A stretch of 64,000 bases of DNA. It comes from Chloroflexota bacterium. Its GTDB lineage: Bacteria; Chloroflexota; Dehalococcoidia; JACQUO01. The stretch is taken from positions 29,120-93,119 of the forward strand of contig JACQUO010000004.1 in NCBI GenBank assembly GCA_016210205.1, given 5' to 3'. Below, in pieces: positions 56,129-64,000 of this stretch. Within the stretch, counting starts at the first letter, position 1. The number at the start of each line of letters is the position of its first letter. The position numbers were made by a program, and so were the translations under genes. The notes below the pieces were generated by a model. It did not search any database and was not told the origin of the DNA. It worked only from the letters and a program-made list of their open reading frames with translations.

Positions 56129-57955
56129 CTACAGGGCCTCCTGGAGGCGCTGGGCCAGCTTCAGGGTCATACTCGGCGCCGCAGCCAGCTCCTCCAGGGA
56201 GGCCTCCTTCAGCCTCTTCAGGGAGCCGAAGTGGCGCAGGAGGCCCCGCTTGCGCTTGGGGCCGATGCCCGGCACGCTGTCCAGGGGGGAGGCCAGGGCC
56301 GCCTGGCGCCGCACCTTCTGGTGGTAGGCCAGGGCGAAGCGGTGGGCCTCGTCCCGCACCCGCTGCACCAGATGCAGGGCGGGGGAGCGGGGGGGCAAGA
56401 CCACCGGTTCCGCTAGCTCCGGCACGAAAAGCTCCTCCCGCTCCTTAGCCAGGCTGGCCACGGGGATGCCCACCACGCGCAGGTCCGCCAGGGCCTCCAG
56501 GGCGGCGTTGAGCTGGCCCTTGCCGCCGTCGATGAGGAGAAGGTCTGGGGTTTTGACCCAGGGCTGGCCCTCCTCTGGGGCAGCAGCGGCCCGGCGGCGG
56601 AAGCGGCGCTTCAACACCTCCCTGAGCATAGCGTAGTCGTCCGCGCCAGCCACGGTCTTGATGCGGAAGCGGCGGTAGTCGGCCTTCCGGGGGCGGCCCT
56701 CCTGGAAGGCCACCAGGCTGCCCACGGCGGAGGTTCCCCCCAGGTTAGAGATGTCATAGGCCTCAATTCGCTGGGGCAGGCGGGGCAGCTGAAGCTGCTC
56801 CTGGAACTCCAGGAGGGCCGCGGCGGTGCGCCCGCTATCTAGCTGTCGCTGGGCCTGGAGCTGGGCCAGGGCCTGGCGGGCGTTCTCCTCCGCCAGGGCC
56901 ACCAGCTCCCGCTTCTGGCCCCGCCGGGGCGCCACCAGGCGCACGGGACCGGGGCGGCGTTCCTCCAACCAGCGGCTCAAGGTGGGCGCCTCCTGGGGGA
57001 TGACGCCCAGAAGCAACACCGGGGGTATCCGAGAGGCGGAGAGATAGAACTGGCGCAGGAACTGGGCCATAATCTCTTCCGCGGGCTCGTCCTGGACACC
57101 CTCCAGGAGGAAGTGGTCGCCGCCCATGAGCTTGCCCTCCCGGATGAAGAACACCTGGGCTAGGGCCTCGTCGGTGTTCCGGGCCAGGGCGACCACATCC
57201 TCGTCCTCGCCCCTGGTGGAGACCACCTTCTGGCGCAGGGCCACCTTCTCGATAGCCTGAATCTGGTCTCGGAGCACCGCCGCCCGCTCGAACTCCAACT
57301 TCTCCGAGGCCTCCTCCATCTTAACCTTGAGCTCGGCCAAGACTTTGCCGTGCTTGCCCTCCAGGAATAGGATGACTTGGCGGATGACCTCTCGATACTC
57401 CTCCCGGCTCACCACCCCGATGCAGGGGCCTACGCAGCGGTGGAGGTGGTAGTCCAGGCAGGGGCGGCGGTCCTGGCCGGTGATGGGCTTGGTGCAGGAG
57501 CGGTAGGGGAAGAGCTTCTTGACCAGATCCAAAGAAGTTCGGACCGAAGCGGCGCTGGCGAAAGGTCCGAAGTAGAGCCCGCCATCCTTTTCCAGCTTGC
57601 GGGTGATGTAGACCCGGGCCCAGTCCTCATCCACCATGATTTTGAGATAGGGGTAGTTCTTGTCGTCCTTGAGGCGCACATTGTAGCGGGGGTGATGGTG
57701 CTTGATGAGGGTGCATTCCAGCATCAAGGCTTCCATCTCGTTGTCGGTGATCACAGTCTCCACCCGCCGCACCCGCTCCCTCAGGCTCTGGAGCTTGGGG
57801 GTGAGGGCAGCGGCCCGCCCAAAGTAGGAACGCACCCGGCTGCGCAGGCTGGCGGCCTTGCCTACATAGAGGACCTGGCCCTGCTCATCCCGAAAGAGAT
57901 AGACCCCAGGCTTTACGGGGAGGGACTTTATCTGGACGAGGAGGGGGGAGACCAT
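56129..57955 (-). CDS. uvrC: Excinuclease ABC subunit C
   Basis: LPVKPGVYLFRDEQGQVLYVGKAASLRSRVRSYF; RIEAYDISNLGGTSAVGSLVAF; LLIDGGKGQLNAAL. Confidence 0.98.
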   Translation of the reverse strand: MVSPLLVQIKSLPVKPGVYLFRDEQGQVLYVGKAASLRSRVRSYFGRAAALTPKLQSLRERVRRVETVITDNEMEALMLECTLIKHHHPRYNVRLKDDKNYPYLKIMVDEDWARVYITRKLEKDGGLYFGPFASAASVRTSLDLVKKLFPYRSCTKPITGQDRRPCLDYHLHRCVGPCIGVVSREEYREVIRQVILFLEGKHGKVLAELKVKMEEASEKLEFERAAVLRDQIQAIEKVALRQKVVSTRGEDEDVVALARNTDEALAQVFFIREGKLMGGDHFLLEGVQDEPAEEIMAQFLRQFYLSASRIPPVLLLGVIPQEAPTLSRWLEERRPGPVRLVAPRRGQKRELVALAEENARQALAQLQAQRQLDSGRTAAALLEFQEQLQLPRLPQRIEAYDISNLGGTSAVGSLVAFQEGRPRKADYRRFRIKTVAGADDYAMLREVLKRRFRRRAAAAPEEGQPWVKTPDLLLIDGGKGQLNAALEALADLRVVGIPVASLAKEREELFVPELAEPVVLPPRSPALHLVQRVRDEAHRFALAYHQKVRRQAALASPLDSVPGIGPKRKRGLLRHFGSLKRLKEASLEELAAAPSMTLKLAQRLQEAL

Positions 57956-60165
57956 GACGAATGCTGCTGGTGAACGCCGTCCTGGATGCGGGTGGCGCTC
58001 ATGATGCCCCGCACCCCTTCCAGGCGGGCGAGCACCCGGCTGAGTTGGTCGATGCCGGTAATCTCCAGGGTGAGGTTGATGGTGATGGCCCCGTCCTGGC
58101 GGGCCACGCTCTGAACCAGGACGATGTTGACCTTCTCCTCCGAGACCACGGTGGAGAGGTCCCGGAGCAGGCCCACCCGATCCCAGGCGTCCACCTGGAC
58201 GGACACGGGGTATTTCTGCTCCCGCTTGCCCCAGTCCACCCGCACCAGGCGCTCCTTCTCCTCGGCGCGGACGATGTTGGGGCAGTCGCGGCGGTGGATG
58301 GTGACCCCCCGAGCGCGGGTGACATAGCCGATGATGTCATCGCCAGGAAGAGGGTGACAGCACTGGGCAAGGTGGGTCAGAAGGTCACCCACCCCCATGA
58401 CCTGGATGGAGGGCGAGACGGGCGTCGCCCCTGGGGGTGGGGTGGCGGAGGGTAACGGCGCAGCCACGGGCGGGCGCTCCCGGGCAGCCAGCTTCTCGGC
58501 GATGTTCCGGGGGTTCACCTCGCCGATGCCGATGTCGGCGCGGAAGTCCTCCAGGCTCTTGTACTCCAGGAGCGTGGCGATGTTCTCCTGCTCGGCGAGG
58601 CTGATGCCCAAACGCTTCAGCTCCTTCTCCAGGAGCTCCTTACCCTGGCGGATGCTCTCGGCCCGGGCCTGACGCCGGAACCAGTGGCGTATCTTGGAGC
58701 GGGCCTCGGCGGTGGAGACGAAGCCCAGGTCGGGGTTGAGCCAGTCCAGGCTGGGACCCCGCTCTCCTTTGGTGGCCATAATCTCCACCGTGTCGCCGTT
58801 GACCAGCTTGTAGCCGAGACTCACCAGACGGCCATTGACCTTAGACCCAATGCAGCGGTGGCCCAGGTCGGTGTGGATGCGGTAGGCGAAGTCCAGGGGG
58901 GTAGAGCCCGCAGGCAAATCCACGATGTCGCCCTTGGGAGTGAAGACGAAGACCTGGTCTTGGAAGACATCGGTGCGGACGGACTCTAGAAACTCGGCGC
59001 TGGAGAGCTCCCGTTGCCAGTCCAACAGCTGGCGCAGCCAGGACATGCGCTCCTCATAGCGCATATCCTTGGAGCCGCCCTCCTTGTAGCGCCAGTGGGC
59101 CGCCACGCCGTACTCCGCCACCCGGTGCATCTCGTTGGTGCGGATTTGAATCTCCAGGGGCTTGCCCTCCAGGGCCATCACTGTGGTGTGGAGGGACTGG
59201 TACATATTGTCTTTCCTGGTGGCGATGTAGTCGTCGAAGGTGCCGGGGATGGGCCGCCACAGGTTGTGGATTAGGCCCAAAGCGGTGTAGCAGTCTTTGA
59301 CCTCGGACACCAGGACCCTCAGCGCCAAGAGGTCGTATATCTCGCTCAGCTTCCTCCCCTGCTGGGCGTACTTCTCCATCTTCTGGTAGATGCTGAAGAA
59401 ACTCTTGGGGCGGCCGCTCATCTCAACCTTAAGCCCAGCCCCCTCCAACTCGCCGCGAATGGCCTTGATGGCTTCCTCCACATATTGCTCCCGGGCCTCG
59501 CGGGTAGAGGCCACCAGCTCGGCCACCTCCCGGTACTTCTCCGGGTTGAGATATCGGAAGGCCAGATCCTCCAGCTGCCACTTGAAATGCCAAATCCCCA
59601 GGCGATGGGCCAAGGGGGCATAAATATCCAGGGTCTCCTGAGCGATGAGGCGACGCCGGTGCGGGGGAAGGGCGCCCAGGGTGCGCAGGTTGTGGAGGCG
59701 ATCCGCTAGCTTGATGAAGACCACCCGTACATCCTCGGCCATGGCCAAGAACATGCGACGCAGGTTGACGGCCTGGGCCTCGGCCTCCACGGCCCGGCGT
59801 TCCTTCACCGCCGCAGCCATGGCGATTTTCCCCACCTTGGTGACGCCGTCCACCAGCTTGGCCACTTCCGAGCCGAACTGCCGGTCTATCTCCTCCATGG
59901 GGATGCCACAGTCCTCGGGGACATCGTGGAGGAGGCCCGCGGCCAAGGCGGTGGCATCCAGGTGAAGCTCGGCCAGGAGGAGGGCGGTGGCCAGGGGGTG
60001 CTCCATGAAGGGTTCGCCGGAGAGTCGTCGCTGGTTCTGGTGGGCCTTGAGGGCGAACTCGTAGGCCCGGCGGACCAGCCCCAGCTTGTCCTCGCCGAGA
60101 TAGCTGTGTGCCCTGGCCCAGAGCTCCTCGAATCCCGCCCTAGGGGTGACCTCCAAGGTTTCCAT
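57928..60165 (-). CDS. rel: Bifunctional (p)ppGpp synthetase/hydrolase RelA/SpoT
   Basis: HD: AAGLLHDVPEDCG; synthetase: GTFDDYIATRKDNMYQSLHTTVM..IQIRTNEMHRVAEYGVAAHWRYKEG; TGS and ACT domains. Confidence 0.96.
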   Translation of the reverse strand: METLEVTPRAGFEELWARAHSYLGEDKLGLVRRAYEFALKAHQNQRRLSGEPFMEHPLATALLLAELHLDATALAAGLLHDVPEDCGIPMEEIDRQFGSEVAKLVDGVTKVGKIAMAAAVKERRAVEAEAQAVNLRRMFLAMAEDVRVVFIKLADRLHNLRTLGALPPHRRRLIAQETLDIYAPLAHRLGIWHFKWQLEDLAFRYLNPEKYREVAELVASTREAREQYVEEAIKAIRGELEGAGLKVEMSGRPKSFFSIYQKMEKYAQQGRKLSEIYDLLALRVLVSEVKDCYTALGLIHNLWRPIPGTFDDYIATRKDNMYQSLHTTVMALEGKPLEIQIRTNEMHRVAEYGVAAHWRYKEGGSKDMRYEERMSWLRQLLDWQRELSSAEFLESVRTDVFQDQVFVFTPKGDIVDLPAGSTPLDFAYRIHTDLGHRCIGSKVNGRLVSLGYKLVNGDTVEIMATKGERGPSLDWLNPDLGFVSTAEARSKIRHWFRRQARAESIRQGKELLEKELKRLGISLAEQENIATLLEYKSLEDFRADIGIGEVNPRNIAEKLAARERPPVAAPLPSATPPPGATPVSPSIQVMGVGDLLTHLAQCCHPLPGDDIIGYVTRARGVTIHRRDCPNIVRAEEKERLVRVDWGKREQKYPVSVQVDAWDRVGLLRDLSTVVSEEKVNIVLVQSVARQDGAITINLTLEITGIDQLSRVLARLEGVRGIMSATRIQDGVHQQHSSWSPPSSSR

Positions 60166-60314
60166 TTCCCACTCCCCATGAGGTAGTATAACCCAGGAAC
60201 AAGGGCAGGGCAACGCCTTTGCTTTACAACCCCTAGAGCATGGTGTATCCTTCTAGTCCAGACCGGCTCACCATCATGGAGCCAAGGCGGTTTTAGAGCG
60301 GGGAGAGGCTATAT

Positions 60315-61574
60315 TTGTATCGGGCGCCCCGGGGCACAGAAGACCTCTTGCCCCAGGAACAACCCTACTGGCGCTACATCGAGGAGCACGCGGCGGCCCT
60401 CTGCCGCCGTTACGGCTATGGGCGCATCGACACCCCCATCTTCGAGGAGGCCGGCCTCTTCGACCGCACCGTGGGGACTGACACGGATATCGTGGCCAAA
60501 GAGGTCTATACCTTCCCCGACCGCGGGGGCACCATGATGACCCTTCGCCCCGAGGGGACCGCCCCCGTGTGCCGTGCCTACCTCGAGCACGGGATGCACA
60601 CCCTGCCCCAACCCGTGAAGCTCTGCTACCTCGCCCCCATCTTCCGCTATGAGCGTCCCCAGGCGGGCCGCTACCGCCAGCACCACCAGTTCGGCTTCGA
60701 GGTCATCGGCGAGGGCAGCCCCGCCCTGGACGCCGAAGTCATGGAGATGGCCTGGGTTTTCTTCGCCGAGATGGGGCTGAGGCGACTCCATCTGGTGCTC
60801 AACAGCATCGGCTGCCGCCAGTGCCGCCCCGTTTACCTGGCCCGTCTGAAGGAATACTACCGACCTCGGGCCCAGGAGCTCTGCGGCGATTGCCGCCAGC
60901 GCCTGGAGCGCAACCCCCTGCGCCTCCTGGACTGCAAGAAGGAGGGCTGCCTGGCAGTGGGCCTGGAGGCTCCTCGCAGCGTCGACTCCTTGTGCCCAGA
61001 CTGCGCTGAGCACTACACAAGCCTGAAATCCTATCTCACCAACCTAAGCCTGCCCTTCAAAGAGGACCACCACCTGGTGCGGGGCCTGGATTATTACACC
61101 AGGACAGTGTTTGAAGTCCAGCCGGAGGTGGAGGGCGCCCAGAGCACCTTGGGGGGCGGGGGCCGCTACGATGACCTCATCGCCCAGCTGGGTGGGCAGC
61201 CCACCCCGGCCGTAGGCTTCGCCACGGGGATAGAGCGCATCATCCTGAACCTCAAACGCCAGGGCTGCGCCCCTCCCACTCCGGAGGGCCTGCGGGTCTT
61301 CGCCGCCATCACCGGCGGCCTGTCGCCCGGGGAGGGCCTGGCCTTGGTCTCCGCCCTACGCCGCCAGGGCCTGGCGGCCACCACCGCCTACAACCCTAGC
61401 TCCCTCAAGGCTCAACTGCGTCGCGCCCAGGCCTGGGGAGCCAGCCATGCCCTCATCCTGGGCCCGGAGGAGCTGGCTAAAGGGACTTTAGTCTTACGGG
61501 ACATGGCAAGAGGGGAACAGGAGGAGTTGCCGCGGGAGCGGGCCTTAGCTAAACTGAAAGAGGCCAACGCCTAG
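60315..61574 (+). CDS. hisS: Histidyl-tRNA synthetase (TTG start)
   Basis: YRAPRGTEDLLPQEQPYWRYIE; MMTLRPEGTAPVCRAYLEH; RYRQHHQFGFEVIGE; VRGLDYYTRTVFE. Confidence 0.97.
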   Translation: MYRAPRGTEDLLPQEQPYWRYIEEHAAALCRRYGYGRIDTPIFEEAGLFDRTVGTDTDIVAKEVYTFPDRGGTMMTLRPEGTAPVCRAYLEHGMHTLPQPVKLCYLAPIFRYERPQAGRYRQHHQFGFEVIGEGSPALDAEVMEMAWVFFAEMGLRRLHLVLNSIGCRQCRPVYLARLKEYYRPRAQELCGDCRQRLERNPLRLLDCKKEGCLAVGLEAPRSVDSLCPDCAEHYTSLKSYLTNLSLPFKEDHHLVRGLDYYTRTVFEVQPEVEGAQSTLGGGGRYDDLIAQLGGQPTPAVGFATGIERIILNLKRQGCAPPTPEGLRVFAAITGGLSPGEGLALVSALRRQGLAATTAYNPSSLKAQLRRAQAWGASHALILGPEELAKGTLVLRDMARGEQEELPRERALAKLKEANA

Positions 61575-61601
61575 AATGACATCCAAGGCATACTAGAAAA
61601 C

Positions 61602-64000
61602 ATGACATCCTACGCCATTTTCTTCCTCCTGGGCATCTTCTCCCTAGTGCTGGTGATGTCCTTCGGGGCCATGGGACTCGTCCTCGGCCTCTTGGTCTGG
61701 GGTATCTTTTTGTTCTACCGGCTCCGGGGGATGGACTACATCCGGGCAGCGCGGAGAGGTCGGCAGGTTGTGCGGCCCCAGCGGGTGCCCCGCATGGCGC
61801 CCCCACCGCCCGACCCCAGCTTCGTGGGCCGGGAGCAAGAGCTGGAGCAGGTCTTCCGGGCAGCCTTCTCCCGACAGCCCATCGCCCTCTGGGGCCCCGT
61901 GGGCAGTGGCCGTGCCCAGGTGGTGGCCTGGGCGCTCCAGCACCGGCGACTCCTGGTTCAATACCGGGAGGGCATCTACTGGTGCCCAGCCCACGGGCAG
62001 GCAGAGGATGTGGTGGACCGCCTGGCCCGAGCCTTGGGGGCCACCTCTGTCCCCTCCTTTAAGACGCTCAAGAACAAGGTCCAGGCCCTAAAACAGGTGC
62101 TTCTGGACCGAAAAATCCTCATCGTGCTGGCAGGGGTGGAGGATATCACCCTGGCCCGCACCTTCTGCCTGGAGGTGAGCCCCCAGACCATCGTCACCTG
62201 CCTCAAGCCCGTGCCCGATGTGGAGTCGGTGGAAATAACCCCTCTGCCGCTGGATAAATGCCGCCCCCTCCTCTTCGACAAACTCCCCGCCGAGTGGCAT
62301 GTCCAGGAGGCCGACCTGGATGCCGTTGCCAACGCCCTGGCTCGCTACCCCATGGCCATGGTCCTAGCCGCAGGGTCGGCCAAGGGCATGGCCCTCTCCG
62401 CCTTTCGGGAGCGGGTGCAGGCCCCTGGAGAGCTGCCCCAGGCCGTCGAGGGCATACCGCCGGTGGCGCTGAAGGCCTACGGTCTGGCCCTCGAGCGCCT
62501 GGACGACGATGAGAGAAAGCTCCTGGCCCTCTCCGCCCGGCTTGAGGGGCCCTTCAGCCTGATAGCGGTGGAGGCGGTCTATGGCGGCGCCACCGAGGCC
62601 CGGATGTACCGCCTGGTGGAGCGCTACCTGCTCTCTTATGACGGCAAGCTCTACTTCATGCACCCCACTATCCGCACCCTGGCCCGGCATCTACCCATGG
62701 ACGAGCGGGCCCAGGAGGCCCTGGCGGAGCATTTCCTGGCCTACGCCCGCCCCCGGGCGGGGAAGGATTTCACCGCCATGGAGGAGCTGGAGGCAGAATG
62801 GGGCAATCTACGCAGCGCCTTTGAGTTCTATCGCCGCTCCTCCACAGGGGAAACAGGAACCGAGGCAGCCCGCCGCGGGGTAGAGCTTTACCAGTGTCTC
62901 ACCAACCTCATGGAGACTCGGAGCTACTGGACGGAGGCCATCCCTCTGGGAGAGGCCGCCCTGGAGATGGCCCGCCGCGCTGGAGGGGAGATGCTGGTCA
63001 TTGGGTCTGCTTCCCACCTGGCCCTGGCCTACCGCCAGGAGGGCCGTAGCGAGGAAGCCGAGGCGCTGCTCCAGGAGGCCAAGGGGCTGGCGCAAAAGCT
63101 GGAGGACAAAACCCCCCTGGCAGAGACCAACTACCAGTTGGGGCACCTGCACCTCCAGCACAAGCGCTTCGATAAAGCCCGGGGCTTCTTCCAAGAGAGC
63201 CAGAACCTCTTCACCCAGTTGGGCGACCAGGAGGGCAGGGCCCGCTCCCTAATCTATGTTGGCAGTATCCTGCGGGAGACCGGCAAACGCCAGGAGGCCA
63301 ACACCAGCATCCAAGAGGGACTCAACATCTTCCGGGAGCTAGGCGACTCCCGCGGCTTGGCCCTGGGGCTCCATCAACTGGGGCTGTTGGCCTTCCAGGT
63401 GGGCCAGAACGAGGACGCCGGGCGACTCTACGAAGAGAGCTTCCGCTACTTCCGCGCCGTGGGGGACGAGGCGGCCATCGCCGACATCCTCTATGAGGTG
63501 GGCAACCGCGCCCTGGAGCGCGGCCTGGTGCAGGAGAGCAAGAACATGCTCTTGGGGGCCGTGGAGAACTACCAGGAGCTGGGCAACCTGAAACAGCTGG
63601 CTAACACCCTCTACCGCCTGGGTAACATCGCCACCATCGAAGTGAAGATAAAAGACGCCCTCAAACTCTACAACCGCGCCCTGGACATCCACCGGGAGGT
63701 TGAGGACTACGGCGGCGTGGGGTCCGTCTCCTTCCAGTTGGGTAAAATCTTCTTCCAGACCAACAAGCACGACGATTCTCGCAACGCCTATAATGAAAGC
63801 CTCCGCGCCTATCAGCGCATCAACGACAAGAACGGCTGGGCCCGCTGCCTCCACGGCCTGGGGGTTTTGGCCCAGGACCTGAAGGACTACGACGAGGCCC
63901 GGAAATGCCTACGGGAAGGCCTAGCCCTCGACCGGGAGCTGGGGGACCAGGAGAATATCGGCACCCCCCTGGGCCAGCTTGGGCTCCTGGCGGAGGTGGA
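61602..64000 (+). CDS. Membrane-anchored STAND/NB-ARC-like NTPase with TPR repeats, 3'-truncated by window edge
   Basis: N-terminal TM MTSYAIFFLLGIFSLVLVMSFGAMGLVLGLLVWGIFLFY; FVGREQELEQVF; degenerate P-loop GPVGSGRA; many TPRs; open to 64000, absent from ORF track because no stop. Confidence 0.88.
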   Translation, partial: MTSYAIFFLLGIFSLVLVMSFGAMGLVLGLLVWGIFLFYRLRGMDYIRAARRGRQVVRPQRVPRMAPPPPDPSFVGREQELEQVFRAAFSRQPIALWGPVGSGRAQVVAWALQHRRLLVQYREGIYWCPAHGQAEDVVDRLARALGATSVPSFKTLKNKVQALKQVLLDRKILIVLAGVEDITLARTFCLEVSPQTIVTCLKPVPDVESVEITPLPLDKCRPLLFDKLPAEWHVQEADLDAVANALARYPMAMVLAAGSAKGMALSAFRERVQAPGELPQAVEGIPPVALKAYGLALERLDDDERKLLALSARLEGPFSLIAVEAVYGGATEARMYRLVERYLLSYDGKLYFMHPTIRTLARHLPMDERAQEALAEHFLAYARPRAGKDFTAMEELEAEWGNLRSAFEFYRRSSTGETGTEAARRGVELYQCLTNLMETRSYWTEAIPLGEAALEMARRAGGEMLVIGSASHLALAYRQEGRSEEAEALLQEAKGLAQKLEDKTPLAETNYQLGHLHLQHKRFDKARGFFQESQNLFTQLGDQEGRARSLIYVGSILRETGKRQEANTSIQEGLNIFRELGDSRGLALGLHQLGLLAFQVGQNEDAGRLYEESFRYFRAVGDEAAIADILYEVGNRALERGLVQESKNMLLGAVENYQELGNLKQLANTLYRLGNIATIEVKIKDALKLYNRALDIHREVEDYGGVGSVSFQLGKIFFQTNKHDDSRNAYNESLRAYQRINDKNGWARCLHGLGVLAQDLKDYDEARKCLREGLALDRELGDQENIGTPLGQLGLLAEV

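Noticed and set aside
57928-57955. 28-bp overlap of rel 3' end and uvrC 5' end as possible fusion
   Set aside because: Different frames with clear independent stop and start; ordinary overlapping genes.

Overview
A 64 kb window of GC-rich bacterial chromosome, probably Chloroflexota/Dehalococcoidia-like (inferred from gene content and repeat style, not tested). No rRNA, tRNA, CRISPR array, transposase or integrase was recognised. Left part: housekeeping genes rsmG (partial), dprA, topA, aroQ, Xaa-Pro peptidase, xseA/xseB, a coupled PHP/formyltransferase/HAD/PfkB cluster, clpX-clpP-tig, aspS, tatA and pfkA. Middle: queA with two tandem PIN/AbrB toxin-antitoxin cassettes at its 3' end, rplY, rlmN, a PNPOx-UbiA fusion, fmt, secG, gatB, a Rad52-like annealing protein and pcm. 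Right part: a type IV pilus locus (pilB, pilC, pilN/O/M-like, pilD, several prepilins) containing a membrane-GAF-wHTH regulator, then a MoxR/VWA pair, a matrixin-like protease, uvrC, rel, hisS and the start of a membrane-anchored STAND/TPR protein. Strongest hunt results: (1) tandem toxin-antitoxin cassettes flanked by duplicated queA 3' ends; (2) two DUF5343-like paralogues, each behind a perfect-consensus sigma70 promoter with overlapping operator-like repeats; (3) a sensor-like membrane/GAF protein ending in an OmpR-type DNA-binding domain inside the pilus locus; (4) a likely 6S-like ncRNA between aspS and tig; (5) a MITE-like hairpin-rich repeat family with terminal inverted repeats; (6) a PNPOx-UbiA fusion; (7) a Rad52-like gene behind a LexA-box-like site; (8) a STAND/TPR protein with a degenerate P-loop. 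All family calls come from reading the translations by eye; no database search was run.
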